Shown here: positions 16,480-26,041 of the stretch, one piece after another
Numbering within the stretch: the first letter of the stretch is position 1
Layout of the letters: the number at the start of each line of letters is the position of its first letter
NCBI GenBank assembly: GCA_945863605.1
Contig: CAMAZP010000013.1
Location: 1 to 64,000 of the forward strand
Direction of reading: 5' to 3'
Length of the DNA: 64,000 nucleotides
Source of the DNA: Chitinophaga pinensis
Lineage (GTDB): Bacteria > Bacteroidota > Bacteroidia > Flavobacteriales_D > Crocinitomicaceae
The notes under the pieces: model-generated
The model's input: the letters and a program-made list of their open reading frames with translations, nothing else
Database searches by the model: none
Told to the model about the DNA's origin: nothing
Made by a program: the position numbers and the translations under genes

Positions 16480-18055
16480 AGCTCCAAAATCAAATTACAC
16501 ATTACCTTTATTACTTGCATTATTTTTATGCATAGGGCTTTGGCTTGGAAGTGAGCTAACAAATCCTTTTAATCAATTAAATGGCAAAAACGCTAGTGAA
16601 GTTCAAAAATTAGAAGACATTTTAAGTCTTTTAGATGATCGTTATGTTGATAAGATAAACAAGGATAGTATTTTTGAAAGTACCATTTCTGAAATGTTAC
16701 ATAAATTAGATCCACATAGTAACTACATTGCTGCAAAAGACATGAAGGCAGTTAATGAATCAATCAATGGAAAATTCGGAGGAATAGGAGTTCGTTTTTT
16801 ATTACTGAGAGATACTATTTGTGTTTCGAACGTTATGGAAAATTCTCCTTCCGAAATTGCTGGGGTAAAGTCTGGTGATAAAATCATTCAGGTAGACGGA
16901 AAAAAAATGACGGGAAAGAAAATCACCAATGATAAAGTAATGGCTAGTCTTAAAGGTGATGAGGGAACTTTTGTAAAAGTTAAAGTGGTTCGTAAAAATA
17001 AAAAGATTGATATAAAAATTAGAAGAGGTGCAATTCCTATAAAAACAGTTACCTGCGCATATATGGTTAACAGTAAAGTTGGTTATATTTTAATCGACCA
17101 ATTTTCAATACCCACAGCTGAAGAATTTAGACAAGCTGCAATTGCGTTAAAGCAAAGAGGAATGAAAGAACTTATTTTAGACCTTAGAGGAAATGGTGGT
17201 GGTGTGCTTTCTTCTGCAACAGATATCGCTGATGAATTTTTAAAAGAAGGATTGATTATTCTTAAAACAAAAGGAAGAAAAACAAAAGAAGAGGTCTATA
17301 AATCGAAGGCTGGAGGGATTTTAGAAACAACGAAAACCATTGTACTAATAAATTCATCTTCCGCATCTGCAAGTGAGATTTTAGCTGGTGCTTTACAAGA
17401 TAATGATAGAGCGATAATTGTAGGAAGAAGGTCATTTGGAAAGGGTTTGGTTCAAGAAGACCGAAAACTAAGAGACGGAAGTAATCTACGAATCACAATC
17501 GCTCGTTATTACACACCCTCTGGGAGGTGTATACAACGCCCCTACAAAGGAAGCTACGAGGATTATATGGAGGATGAGGAGCGTTTTGCCAATGGAGAAT
17601 TATACAAACCAGATAGTAGTATTTATATTCCCTCTTTAAAATACAAAACAAAAGGTGGTAGAACTGTCTATGGTGGTGGTGGAATTACCCCTGATGTTTT
17701 TGTACCTTATGACTCTACAGGAACAAGTTTTTACCTAACCACTTTACAGTGGAGTGGTGCAATCAGTGCATTTTCATTCGATTTTGTGAAGGATAAAAGA
17801 AATAAATGGAAATCACCTGATGAGTTTAATAAAACGTTTTTTGTTACAGATGAAATCGCTCAAAAACTAGCTGATTTTGGAAGTAAAATCTATAAAGTTG
17901 AATATTTTCCAAATGAATTTAAACACAGTAGAAATTTAATAGGTGAACTTCTTAAAGCTGAAATTGCACGTCAAATCTGGACCGAAGAAGGATTTTACAC
18001 TGTTTTTAATCCTTTAGATAATGAGTTTTTAGAGGCGATGAAACAGTTGAAGTAG
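16469..18055 (+). CDS. S41 family C-terminal processing protease
   Basis: A 528-residue periplasmic serine protease. A membrane anchor or signal segment (residues 11-27) is followed by a PDZ domain (about 98-185, GGIGVRF then NSPSEIAGVKSGDKI) and the S41 peptidase domain. The nucleophilic Ser lies in the SSSASASEI segment (about 296-304), and the general base is Lys325 (SFGKGLVQ). Such proteases trim or degrade envelope proteins from their C-termini. The ATG at 16469 and another one codon later are both possible. It is coupled to the deaminase gene by overlap. Confidence 0.92.
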   Translation: MMSEAPKSNYTLPLLLALFLCIGLWLGSELTNPFNQLNGKNASEVQKLEDILSLLDDRYVDKINKDSIFESTISEMLHKLDPHSNYIAAKDMKAVNESINGKFGGIGVRFLLLRDTICVSNVMENSPSEIAGVKSGDKIIQVDGKKMTGKKITNDKVMASLKGDEGTFVKVKVVRKNKKIDIKIRRGAIPIKTVTCAYMVNSKVGYILIDQFSIPTAEEFRQAAIALKQRGMKELILDLRGNGGGVLSSATDIADEFLKEGLIILKTKGRKTKEEVYKSKAGGILETTKTIVLINSSSASASEILAGALQDNDRAIIVGRRSFGKGLVQEDRKLRDGSNLRITIARYYTPSGRCIQRPYKGSYEDYMEDEERFANGELYKPDSSIYIPSLKYKTKGGRTVYGGGGITPDVFVPYDSTGTSFYLTTLQWSGAISAFSFDFVKDKRNKWKSPDEFNKTFFVTDEIAQKLADFGSKIYKVEYFPNEFKHSRNLIGELLKAEIARQIWTEEGFYTVFNPLDNEFLEAMKQLK

Positions 18056-18151
18056 ATAAAACTCCCCCTTACTGACACAAAAAGGAAAAGAGGATTTGGT
18101 TGATCGCATCTACTTATTAGTTTGCTCTTTTGATTTAGAAACGCAACAAAT

Positions 18152-18502
18152 TCAATAAGCCAGACATGATCTTGATATATAAAAGAGATATGAATTCAAA
18201 AAAAGATAAAATATAGCAGGGAACATTAACCACAAAGAATCTTTCATTTTTATCCTAACAAGAGTCCCAGAAAACATTAATAACGCTAGAACTCCTGAAA
18301 ATAAGGTTAAAAATAGGGGGTATTTCAATCCAACTAACAGTCCTAAAGCGCTTACCAATTCAGTAACTGCGGTCATTAGACCTAATTTTTCCAATCCAAA
18401 TCTTTTAAACTCCGATTTCATATTAGTTGAAGCAAAGTAGGAAACGCCGTAAAATAGAAATGAGAAACTTGAAAAAAGAATTAAGAAACTATTAAGTGTC
18501 AC
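18152..18502 (-). CDS. DoxX-like membrane protein (distal of a tandem pair)
   Basis: A 116-residue protein with four hydrophobic helices. The phrase SEFKRFGLEKLGLMTAVTEL followed by VSALGLLVGLKYPLFLTLFSG is typical of DoxX-like proteins. I place the start at a GTG one base after the TAA of the upstream DoxX-like gene. The open frame extends further, but the extra residues would overlap that gene and lack a family match. The function of the family is poorly known. Confidence 0.75.
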   Translation of the reverse strand: MTLNSFLILFSSFSFLFYGVSYFASTNMKSEFKRFGLEKLGLMTAVTELVSALGLLVGLKYPLFLTLFSGVLALLMFSGTLVRIKMKDSLWLMFPAIFYLFLNSYLFYISRSCLAY

Positions 18503-18503
18503 C

Positions 18504-18851
18504 TTAAATAAGTTTTCTTGCCACTGCTGCAATAAAAAGACACAGGAGTAATAAAATAAAAGACAAAGCAAAATACAACAATGGATGCTTCGCCTTAAAA
18601 TGATAATACTGTGCGGCAACCATCAATAGCGCCATTAATAACGAAGATATGAATAACAAATCTGTGTACCAAATACCTACGATTAATAAAGTTGATAATG
18701 ATATTTTGGCCGCTCCGACAATATTCCGAGTTAAATCACTTAATCCATAAGACTTGAATTCCCTTTGAACTCTTGAAAATCTGACTATCCAAATTATCAA
18801 AATTGTTAGGGCAATTAAAATTTGAGCAATAATTGATAATTTTTCTATCAT
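18504..18851 (-). CDS. DoxX-like membrane protein (proximal of a tandem pair)
   Basis: A 115-residue protein with four hydrophobic helices, related in layout to its neighbour: REFKSYGLSDLTRNIVGAAK, then SLSTLLIVGIWYTDLLFISS. The two form an operon with a one-base gap, TAA-n-GTG, which implies coupled translation and perhaps a hetero-oligomeric membrane complex (inference). The ATG start lies 43 bases beyond the tRNA terminator region on the plus strand. Confidence 0.75.
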   Translation of the reverse strand: MIEKLSIIAQILIALTILIIWIVRFSRVQREFKSYGLSDLTRNIVGAAKISLSTLLIVGIWYTDLLFISSLLMALLMVAAQYYHFKAKHPLLYFALSFILLLLCLFIAAVARKLI

Positions 18852-18894
18852 CCTTTAAACTTTTAATGTTTTTTATTAAAATACACGATATACT

Positions 18895-18924
18895 AAAAAG
18901 GAGCTCAAATATGAACTCCTTTTT
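18895..18924 (-). terminator. intrinsic terminator of tRNA-Gln
   Basis: On the minus strand GGAGTTCA and TGAGCTCC pair (one G-U) around a three-base loop and are followed by five T. It lies directly beyond the 3' end of the tRNA gene. A-tracts on both sides mean it could also work for plus-strand transcripts. Confidence 0.8.
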
Positions 18925-18925
18925 G

Positions 18926-18998
18926 TTGGCCCATTAGGGCTCGAACCTAAACTCTTCTGGACCAAAACCAGACGTGTTGCCAGTTACACCATGGGCCA
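18926..18998 (-). tRNA. tRNA-Gln (anticodon UUG)
   Basis: A full cloverleaf on the minus strand: acceptor stem TGGCCCA/TGGGCCA, D arm GTGT/ACAC, anticodon stem TCTGG/CCAGA with loop TTTTGGT giving UUG, and T arm TTAGG/CCTAA with loop TTCGAGC. The discriminator base is A; the 3' CCA is not encoded (CAA follows), so it must be added after transcription. A TAAATTTG -7-like box lies about 30 bases upstream (19028-19035). Confidence 0.96.
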
Positions 18999-19194
18999 CT
19001 ATAGATTTGTTAAAACAAACGCGATGGCAAATTTAAAAACAAAATTTAGATATGAATGGAATTTAAAAAAAAAGTTTTTAAATCTAAAATTTCAGGTATT
19101 TATATTAATACATTAATTTTTTGAGCTTGTAAAAAAGTATCACAAAAGATATATTCTTAAATTCGCACTAATAAACACAAAATTTGATTCCCTT

Positions 19195-22100
19195 ATGAAT
19201 TACAATAAATGGAACACCTTAATAGGTTGGTTGATTTTTTTAGTTGCATCAATCGTTTATCTGGTTACAATAGAAGACACTGTAAGTCTTTGGGATTGTG
19301 GAGAATATATAACTGCCGCCTACAAACTAGAAGTCGGTCATCCTCCTGGGGCTCCGCTTTTTATGGTGTTAGGGCGAGTTTTTTCATTCTTTGCAGCTCC
19401 TGAAAGTGTTGCATTTTATATAAACAGTTTATCTGCTATTTCCAGTTCATTGACCATTCTTTTTATGTTTTGGTCACTAACTTTATTGTTAAAAAAGATT
19501 GTTTCAAAAAAAGTTAGTGAAATTTCTGTAGGAGAACAAACCGCCATATTTATTGCAGCTGCAATTGGTTCATTAGCATACACATTCTCTGATTCATTTT
19601 GGTTTTCAGCAGTTGAAGGTGAAGTTTATGCGATGGCTTCTTTGTTTACTGCAGTTATTTTTTGGGCAATGCTGAAATGGGATGAAGAAATGGGCTTGGT
19701 GCAAAACGGCGAATTATCTATCGAAGCTAGGCCTAATCGTTGGTTACTTTTAATTCTATTTTTACTTGGTTTAGCAATTGGAGTCCATTTATTAGGTATT
19801 CTCGTTGTTCCTGCTATCGGTTATATGATTTATTTTCGTGTATATCAAAAAACGAATATTAAAGGATTTTTACTAACTGGAATTTTATCTGTTTTTGTAC
19901 TAGGGTTTATTCAAGAGGCAATTATACCAGGCACTATTTCATTAGCCTCCACTTTCGAAGTTTCATTTGTAAATTCATTAGGATTACCGTTTTTCACTGG
20001 TACTATTTTCTTTTTTATTGCATTAGTTTCTGCGTGTTTATATGGAGTTTATTATGCAAGAAAAAAAGGGAAAACAATTCTTTATAATGCGATGATGGGA
20101 TTGGTTTTCTTATTAATAGGTTATGGGTCTTTTGCTGTAATCGTTATTCGATCGAACGCTAATACCCCTTTGGATGAAAATGACCCTGAAAACTTAGTTA
20201 CTCTTCATTCCTATTTAAAAAGGGAGCAATATGGTTCAGCTCCAATTCTTTTTGGTAATTATTGGAATTCATTAAAAACAGGAGAGGTTATCACTGAAAA
20301 TGGACCGCAGGTTGTAAGTCGCGAAGGATGGAAAGATTTATCACCTTACTACCTAAGACGTTTTGTTGTATTAGAAAACGATGTTCCTGTTAAAGCGTAC
20401 ACAAAAGAAAACGAGGCACAAGAATGGGTTAAAAATAATAGTGGCACTTATTCTATTGAAGAGAAATATTTTGAAAGTAATGCTTCAATTCGTATTGATG
20501 CAGTTGCCACTTATTCTCAATCAACCTTCTTCCCACGAATGTACTCAGGAGACAATCCTATGCATCAACAAGGATATGAAAGTTGGTCTGGTTATGATCC
20601 AATGGACGGAAAAGATACAGAAATAGGAAGAGATGGAAAACGACTTCCAACTTTCAAAGAAAACTTAAGTTATTTCTTTCGATATCAAGTTAATTGGATG
20701 TATATCCGTTATTTTATGTGGAATTTTTCAGGTAGACAAAATGATATTCAAGGACATGGTGATAACATGCGTGGAAATTGGATTTCAGGAATATCTTTTT
20801 TAGACGAAATGCGCCTTGGTAGCCAAGAATATGCACCAACTTACACAACTCAAAATCCTTCTCACAACAAATTTTACATGTTGCCTTTGATTTTGGCTTT
20901 AATTGGAATGTTCTTTCATTTTAGACGTGCACCAAAAGATGCATTCATCATTCTTTTAGCATTTATTTTCACTGGTTTGGCAATTGTAGTTTACCTAAAT
21001 CAAAAACCATTTGAACCAAGAGAACGAGATTATGCGTATGCTGGTTCATTCTATTTCTTTGCAATGTGGATCGGATTAGGTGTATTCGCAATTTATGACT
21101 TTATACATAAAAGAAATCTAGTTAAAAATCAAATTTATACAGCATCTCTCTCAGGCCTTATTGGTGCAGTAGTTCCAATGTTGATGCTCTCTGAAGGTTG
21201 GGATGACCATAACAGAAGTGGAAAAACAACAGCCCATGATTTAGCGTTAAACTACCTTGAATCGTGTGAGAAAAACGGAATCATGTTTACCAACGGAGAT
21301 AATGATACTTTTCCGCTTTGGTATATGCAAGAAGTAGAAGGAAAAAGAACTGACGTGCGTGTTTGTAACCTTTCATTAATGGGAACTGATTGGTATACAA
21401 ATCAAATGAAAATGAAAGCTTATGAATCAGAGCCACTTCCAATTAAATTTAGAGAAGATCAAATCTTGATGTATGCTGGAAATACCGACCAAATCTATTT
21501 CTTATCTCTATTAGAGTTATTCTCTATGAATCCTAGGCAAGAAATTTTGGACAAAGTATTGGATATGCGTTTAAAATATAATAAAAAACAGGTAGGTCAA
21601 GCACTACGCTATTTTGATTTTAAAGCAAATGAAATCTTAAGTGGAGTAGTTTGTAGTGATGCTGAGTCTCAACAGGCAAAAATGCAATTGGTGACCTCAG
21701 ATACAACTAATTTAAAACAAAGTATTATAAAAAAATACATTGGATTATTGAAATTATATGACGGTGCACGTAGCGAGAAAGTAACAAATATGCAAGCGGC
21801 AGCACAACCACTTCAAGAATTAATAGAGCAATTTGAAATGTCATGGTCATCTGTTGATTTAACTGAAGCAATGGCATTTGTACGCGATGATAAAAATATG
21901 ATTATCAATGAAGGAAATCGCTTTGCATTCTTCCCTTCAGGTCGCTTTACTATGAAAGTAAATAAAGAAAATGCTATTAAATCGGGTGTAATTACAAAAA
22001 CTGAAGCAACAAGATGCCAAGACAGAATTACATTCGAATACAATACTGATCGCGATCGTTACCTTGCAAGAGACGAAGCTATGATGTTAGACATTATCGC

Positions 22101-23091
22101 CAATAATGATTGGAAGCGAGGTATTTATTTTTCCAGTAGCCGCGGTTCTTCGCTCTCCATCGCCTTATTAAGTGCAGGTTTTATTAAACAAGTTGGTTTA
22201 GCTTATGAATTTAGTCCCATGAAAGAAGAACCAGTTTTCTTTAATGTTGATAAAATGTATAAACACATGACTAAAACGTATAGTTGGGGCAACATGTCAA
22301 ATCCAAAGGTGTTGACAGATTATTATGCACGTCGTCACACCCAACAATATAGAGTAAATTTCTTATTGCTTGCTGAACAACTATACAATAAAGGTCAGAA
22401 GAAAAAAGCAATTCAAATTTTAGATATGTCTTTATTAGTAATGCCTGCTGAAACGGTTATTGATTTTGCTGAAGTAAATGCATATGATGGAATGAGCTCT
22501 CTAAAAGTGAATGCTACACACATGAATTTTAATTATCAAGGACAAGATATTCGTGCAAAAACAAGTGGAACTTTACATGAATATGTTCAGTTGTATTTTC
22601 TGTTAGGAGAGAAGAAAAAAGCAACTGAATTAGGAATGAAATTGATGAAAAATTATGAATCAATTTTCAAATACTTTGAGCATAGTAAAGCAACATTTGC
22701 TGGAAATCAAGAAAACGCTGAAGATTTATATGCCGCTTTAGACGCTTCTTTCAAAATGTATGTGATTGCAGCAGATAAACAGTTAGGTGATTTCAATGGA
22801 CCACTTGCTAAACATATTTATAAAAAACTAAATTATGTTTATAAAAGTGTAATGCCGCGTATATACACTGAACTAGAGCAAGCTGCGAGTGATAATAGCG
22901 AAAGTATTTCTGGGGTCTCTTTAGGCACTTATGGAAGTATGATCGTTGGATTGCAATTGAATTTAGGCGCAATGGGCGAACATTATGGATTATTACCTCC
23001 TTCTAATGTTACAAAACAACAGGACCCATCAACACCAACAGTCGATATGCAATTAGGAGTAGGGCAGGTTCAAACTGATACGATGCGTTGA
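19195..23091 (+). CDS. DUF2723 membrane protein (putative protein O-mannosyltransferase type)
   Basis: A 1298-residue protein typical of Bacteroidota. The N-terminal DUF2723 domain begins with LYW/D-type motifs (SLWDCGEYITAAYKLEVGHP, then PGAPLFMVLGR), followed by about a dozen membrane helices to residue ~640, as in GT-C glycosyltransferases. The acidic DCGE motif in the first periplasmic loop is the expected catalytic area. The C-terminal ~600 residues are soluble, with GDNDTFPLWYMQEVEG and helical repeat-like parts (TPR-like LLLAEQLYNKGQKKKAIQIL). It probably glycosylates exported proteins; the donor is not known from the sequence. The deacetylase ORF follows with start and stop nearly touching. 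Confidence 0.85.
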   Translation: MNYNKWNTLIGWLIFLVASIVYLVTIEDTVSLWDCGEYITAAYKLEVGHPPGAPLFMVLGRVFSFFAAPESVAFYINSLSAISSSLTILFMFWSLTLLLKKIVSKKVSEISVGEQTAIFIAAAIGSLAYTFSDSFWFSAVEGEVYAMASLFTAVIFWAMLKWDEEMGLVQNGELSIEARPNRWLLLILFLLGLAIGVHLLGILVVPAIGYMIYFRVYQKTNIKGFLLTGILSVFVLGFIQEAIIPGTISLASTFEVSFVNSLGLPFFTGTIFFFIALVSACLYGVYYARKKGKTILYNAMMGLVFLLIGYGSFAVIVIRSNANTPLDENDPENLVTLHSYLKREQYGSAPILFGNYWNSLKTGEVITENGPQVVSREGWKDLSPYYLRRFVVLENDVPVKAYTKENEAQEWVKNNSGTYSIEEKYFESNASIRIDAVATYSQSTFFPRMYSGDNPMHQQGYESWSGYDPMDGKDTEIGRDGKRLPTFKENLSYFFRYQVNWMYIRYFMWNFSGRQNDIQGHGDNMRGNWISGISFLDEMRLGSQEYAPTYTTQNPSHNKFYMLPLILALIGMFFHFRRAPKDAFIILLAFIFTGLAIVVYLNQKPFEPRERDYAYAGSFYFFAMWIGLGVFAIYDFIHKRNLVKNQIYTASLSGLIGAVVPMLMLSEGWDDHNRSGKTTAHDLALNYLESCEKNGIMFTNGDNDTFPLWYMQEVEGKRTDVRVCNLSLMGTDWYTNQMKMKAYESEPLPIKFREDQILMYAGNTDQIYFLSLLELFSMNPRQEILDKVLDMRLKYNKKQVGQALRYFDFKANEILSGVVCSDAESQQAKMQLVTSDTTNLKQSIIKKYIGLLKLYDGARSEKVTNMQAAAQPLQELIEQFEMSWSSVDLTEAMAFVRDDKNMIINEGNRFAFFPSGRFTMKVNKENAIKSGVITKTEATRCQDRITFEYNTDRDRYLARDEAMMLDIIANNDWKRGIYFSSSRGSSLSIALLSAGFIKQVGLAYEFSPMKEEPVFFNVDKMYKHMTKTYSWGNMSNPKVLTDYYARRHTQQYRVNFLLLAEQLYNKGQKKKAIQILDMSLLVMPAETVIDFAEVNAYDGMSSLKVNATHMNFNYQGQDIRAKTSGTLHEYVQLYFLLGEKKKATELGMKLMKNYESIFKYFEHSKATFAGNQENAEDLYAALDASFKMYVIAADKQLGDFNGPLAKHIYKKLNYVYKSVMPRIYTELEQAASDNSESISGVSLGTYGSMIVGLQLNLGAMGEHYGLLPPSNVTKQQDPSTPTVDMQLGVGQVQTDTMR

Positions 23092-23093
23092 TT

Positions 23094-23705
23094 ATGCGCT
23101 TATTCCGAAGTCCATATATTGCGCGTTTCGCTTTTAGAAACGGGATTTGGAAAGGAAGGGATAAGCGTGCAATTTATTTAACATTTGATGATGGCCCACA
23201 TCCTGAGGTTACACCTTACGTGTTGGATATTCTGAGAAGAAACAATATAAAAGCTACTTTTTTCTGTGTTGGAAACAATGTAGAAAAATACCCCGAGGTG
23301 TTCCGAAAAATATTATCAGATGGGCATCAAGTTGGAAATCATACAATGTCGCATGAAAACGGATTGAAAACTCCTAAAAACGAGTATTTTGAATCCGTTG
23401 AAAAGGCAACAACTTTAATTGAATCAGAGCTATTTCGTCCACCTTACGGAAAAATAACTCCTTTTCAGTTTAAATATATAAATAGTACTTTTAAAAAAAA
23501 AGTTATTTTTTGGACTTGGTTAGCGTATGATTTTGACGCAAAACTTTCAGGAAAAGAAATATTAAAAAAAGCAGAACGAATTAAAGGAGGCGACATTCTC
23601 GTTTTTCACGATAGCTCGAAAGCAAAAAAAAACCTTGAAGAAACATTGGAAACGATTATTCTTATGCTTCAAAAGAGAAATTTTCAATTTAAAAATAGTT
23701 TCTAA
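23094..23705 (+). CDS. polysaccharide deacetylase family protein (NodB/CE4)
   Basis: A metal-dependent N- or O-deacetylase of carbohydrate esterase family 4. The NodB motifs are present: TFDDG with D32-D33, the metal ligands H83 and H87 (GNHTMSH), RPPYGK near 115 and DILVFHDS near the C-terminus. No clear signal peptide is seen, so it may act in the cytoplasm or be membrane-associated. The ATG is two codons after a TTG overlapping the previous stop. It overlaps the antiporter start by one base, so it sits in a three-gene unit. Confidence 0.87.
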   Translation: MRLFRSPYIARFAFRNGIWKGRDKRAIYLTFDDGPHPEVTPYVLDILRRNNIKATFFCVGNNVEKYPEVFRKILSDGHQVGNHTMSHENGLKTPKNEYFESVEKATTLIESELFRPPYGKITPFQFKYINSTFKKKVIFWTWLAYDFDAKLSGKEILKKAERIKGGDILVFHDSSKAKKNLEETLETIILMLQKRNFQFKNSF

Positions 23706-25888
23706 TGGATTACTTTTTTGAACATTTACTTTCAGAATTTCAATTGCCTTTGCGCAATCCAGTTTTACTTTTTTCGCTATTACTTTTCATAATTCTTTTA
23801 TCTCCAATTCTTCTTCGCCGTGCTCAAATTCCAGCGATTATTGGTTTGATTATTTCAGGCGTTATCATTGGTCCGCATGGATTAAGATTGATTGGTGAAC
23901 GCACCCTTGAATCTGAAGGTTCTATCAAATTATTTTCAACAATTGGTTTGCTTTATATCATGTTTATGGCTGGCTTGGAGCTGGAAATGAATCAGTTTAA
24001 AAAGTACTTAAACAAAAGTTTATCCTTTGGGTTTTTTACATTTGCCATACCAATTGCGCTTGGTTATCCATTGTGTTTCTATGTTTTAAACCTTTCTCCT
24101 TTGGCAAGTTTACTGACTGCTAGTATGTTTGCAACCCATACGTTAGTAGCCTATCCAATAGTGAGTAAATACGGCTTGTCAAAGCATTCATCAGTTGCAA
24201 TAACTGTTGGTGGAACTATTTTAACCGATACAGCTGTATTGATTATTTTGGCAATTATTTCTAGTGCAGCCCACGGAAGTTTAGATTTTGCTTTCTGGGT
24301 TCGTCTAGTGACATCATTAACTATTTTCTCTCTAATTATGTTCTTGATTATTCCTAGAGTTGCAAAATGGTTTTTCAGTAAGTTGGATAGCGAAAAATCT
24401 TCCCAATATATTTTCGTTTTATCAGTTGTCTTTTTCGCTGCCTTTCTCGCTGAAGTTGCAGGTGTTGAACATATTATTGGAGCTTTCGTTGCAGGATTAG
24501 TTCTCAATCGATTAATTCCACATAATTCAATTTTAATGAATAGAATAGAATTTATAGGAAACTCTTTGTTTATTCCTTTCTTCTTGATTTTTGTTGGAAT
24601 GGTAGTAGATTACAAAGTCTTTTTCCAAGGAACTTGGCCCCTAATTATCGCAGGAATATTAACAGTTTTTGCTATTTTTAGTAAATGGTTAGCAGCCCTT
24701 GCCACCCAACTATTGTTCGGAATGTCGAAAATTGAACGTCAAATCATTTTTGGTTTAAGTACTTCTCACGCAGCTGCAACGCTCGCAATTATTATGGTTG
24801 GTTACGATGAAGGTCGTGGAATTTTGGACATAAATATTGTCAATGGTACGGTGTTATTGATATTATTCACGTGTATGACTGCATCTTTTGTGACAGAAAG
24901 TGCCGGTAAGAGACTTTTGATTCAAATTTCAGAAAATAGTGATCTAGACCAAAATGAAACCAAGTTACGCAACAAACATATTATGGTTTCTATGAATGAA
25001 TTAAAAGGAAATGAAACACTAATCGAATTTGCGCTGCTTGTTTCAGATCCTAAAGTTATTAATCCGCTCTCTGTTGTCAGTGTATATCCTAATAATGATA
25101 AAGCCGAGTTAATGATTCGAAAATCGCGAAAATCACTCGAAGATATTGTAAAACACTTTTCAGGACACGAAGTTAAAATCAACACAATTGCAACAATAGA
25201 TCATAATCTTTCCTCCGGGATTGCACGTGTTTCTAAGGAATTAGTTTCGGATATTGTTGTATTAAACGATAGCCGAAAAATGTCTTTGATAAAGCGAATT
25301 GTAGGTGACGACCGTGCACATTTATTAGATGTGTGTAACAAAACGATTTTCTTTTGTCAATTGGATAAACCTGCTGTTAGTTATGATAAAATAGTCTTGG
25401 TTATGCCACCACTTTCCGAATTGGAATCAACATTTAGTTTATGGGCAGAACGTATAATTCGACTAGGGAAAGAACTTTCTGTCAACATTGAGTTATATGG
25501 AACTAGTGCTACTTTTGATCGTTTTCAAAAAGTTGGTATTGCAAATAAATTAGATTTTAAAGCAAAACATATTGAAATTGAAACTACAGAAGACTTCTTT
25601 TTGTTGCATACAAAATCAATTCACAATATTGTTGTATTCTGTTCTTCGCGAGTTGGATCAGTATCTTACGAACCTTTAATTGAAAGTTTTGCTCAAAAAA
25701 TCGAGAAAGCTTGTCCGAATAATGACACGATTTTTATCTATCCAGGAATTGAATCCGAAAACTATTATTCATCTTATCAAGATATTTCCGCAAATCCAAT
25801 TAGTGCTGGGGTTGAAACTTTCCAAAAACTCAGCCGTGAAGTTGGAAATATCTTTAAGAAATCTGATACTGAGAATGAAGATAAGTAG
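23705..25888 (+). CDS. cation/proton antiporter (CPA2 family)
   Basis: A 727-residue protein with an N-terminal Na+(K+)/H+ exchanger domain of about 12 helices (to ~410; IPAIIGLIISGVIIGPHGL, VAGVEHIIGAFVAGLVLNRL, STSHAAATLAIIMVG). A C-terminal soluble region of about 300 residues has two universal-stress-protein-like segments (KHIMVSMNELKGNETLIEFA; KIVLVMPPLSELESTFSLW). No KTN/RCK glycine motif is evident. It probably helps pH and cation homeostasis. Its ATG shares one base with the preceding stop codon. Confidence 0.88.
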   Translation: MDYFFEHLLSEFQLPLRNPVLLFSLLLFIILLSPILLRRAQIPAIIGLIISGVIIGPHGLRLIGERTLESEGSIKLFSTIGLLYIMFMAGLELEMNQFKKYLNKSLSFGFFTFAIPIALGYPLCFYVLNLSPLASLLTASMFATHTLVAYPIVSKYGLSKHSSVAITVGGTILTDTAVLIILAIISSAAHGSLDFAFWVRLVTSLTIFSLIMFLIIPRVAKWFFSKLDSEKSSQYIFVLSVVFFAAFLAEVAGVEHIIGAFVAGLVLNRLIPHNSILMNRIEFIGNSLFIPFFLIFVGMVVDYKVFFQGTWPLIIAGILTVFAIFSKWLAALATQLLFGMSKIERQIIFGLSTSHAAATLAIIMVGYDEGRGILDINIVNGTVLLILFTCMTASFVTESAGKRLLIQISENSDLDQNETKLRNKHIMVSMNELKGNETLIEFALLVSDPKVINPLSVVSVYPNNDKAELMIRKSRKSLEDIVKHFSGHEVKINTIATIDHNLSSGIARVSKELVSDIVVLNDSRKMSLIKRIVGDDRAHLLDVCNKTIFFCQLDKPAVSYDKIVLVMPPLSELESTFSLWAERIIRLGKELSVNIELYGTSATFDRFQKVGIANKLDFKAKHIEIETTEDFFLLHTKSIHNIVVFCSSRVGSVSYEPLIESFAQKIEKACPNNDTIFIYPGIESENYYSSYQDISANPISAGVETFQKLSREVGNIFKKSDTENEDK

Positions 25889-26004
25889 AGATTAATTTTT
25901 AGTTCATTTAAAACATTAAAAACGAGTCTATCGGCTGATAAAAAAATAGTTTTTCATTTAGTTGTTTTCAAAAAAAAATGCTAGAATGTGAGCTAGATTT
26001 TTTA

Positions 26005-26027
26005 ATTATTGTAATTTGGACAATAAT
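26005..26027. promoter_or_regulatory. inverted-repeat operator upstream of the MFS transporter
   Basis: ATTATTGT and ACAATAAT form perfect 8-base arms around a 7-base spacer, 14 bases before the GTG start. The core TATTGT-N7-ACAATA recurs at 28754 before the surface glycan-binding gene. The NUDIX regulator encoded between the two sites is the natural candidate to bind it (inference). Confidence 0.6.
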
Positions 26028-26041
26028 TTAAATTTTAAGTT

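Noticed and set aside
18503-18619. N-terminal extension of the second DoxX-like gene
   Set aside because: It lies wholly inside the upstream DoxX-like gene and adds no DoxX-like sequence; the GTG one base after that gene's stop fits better.
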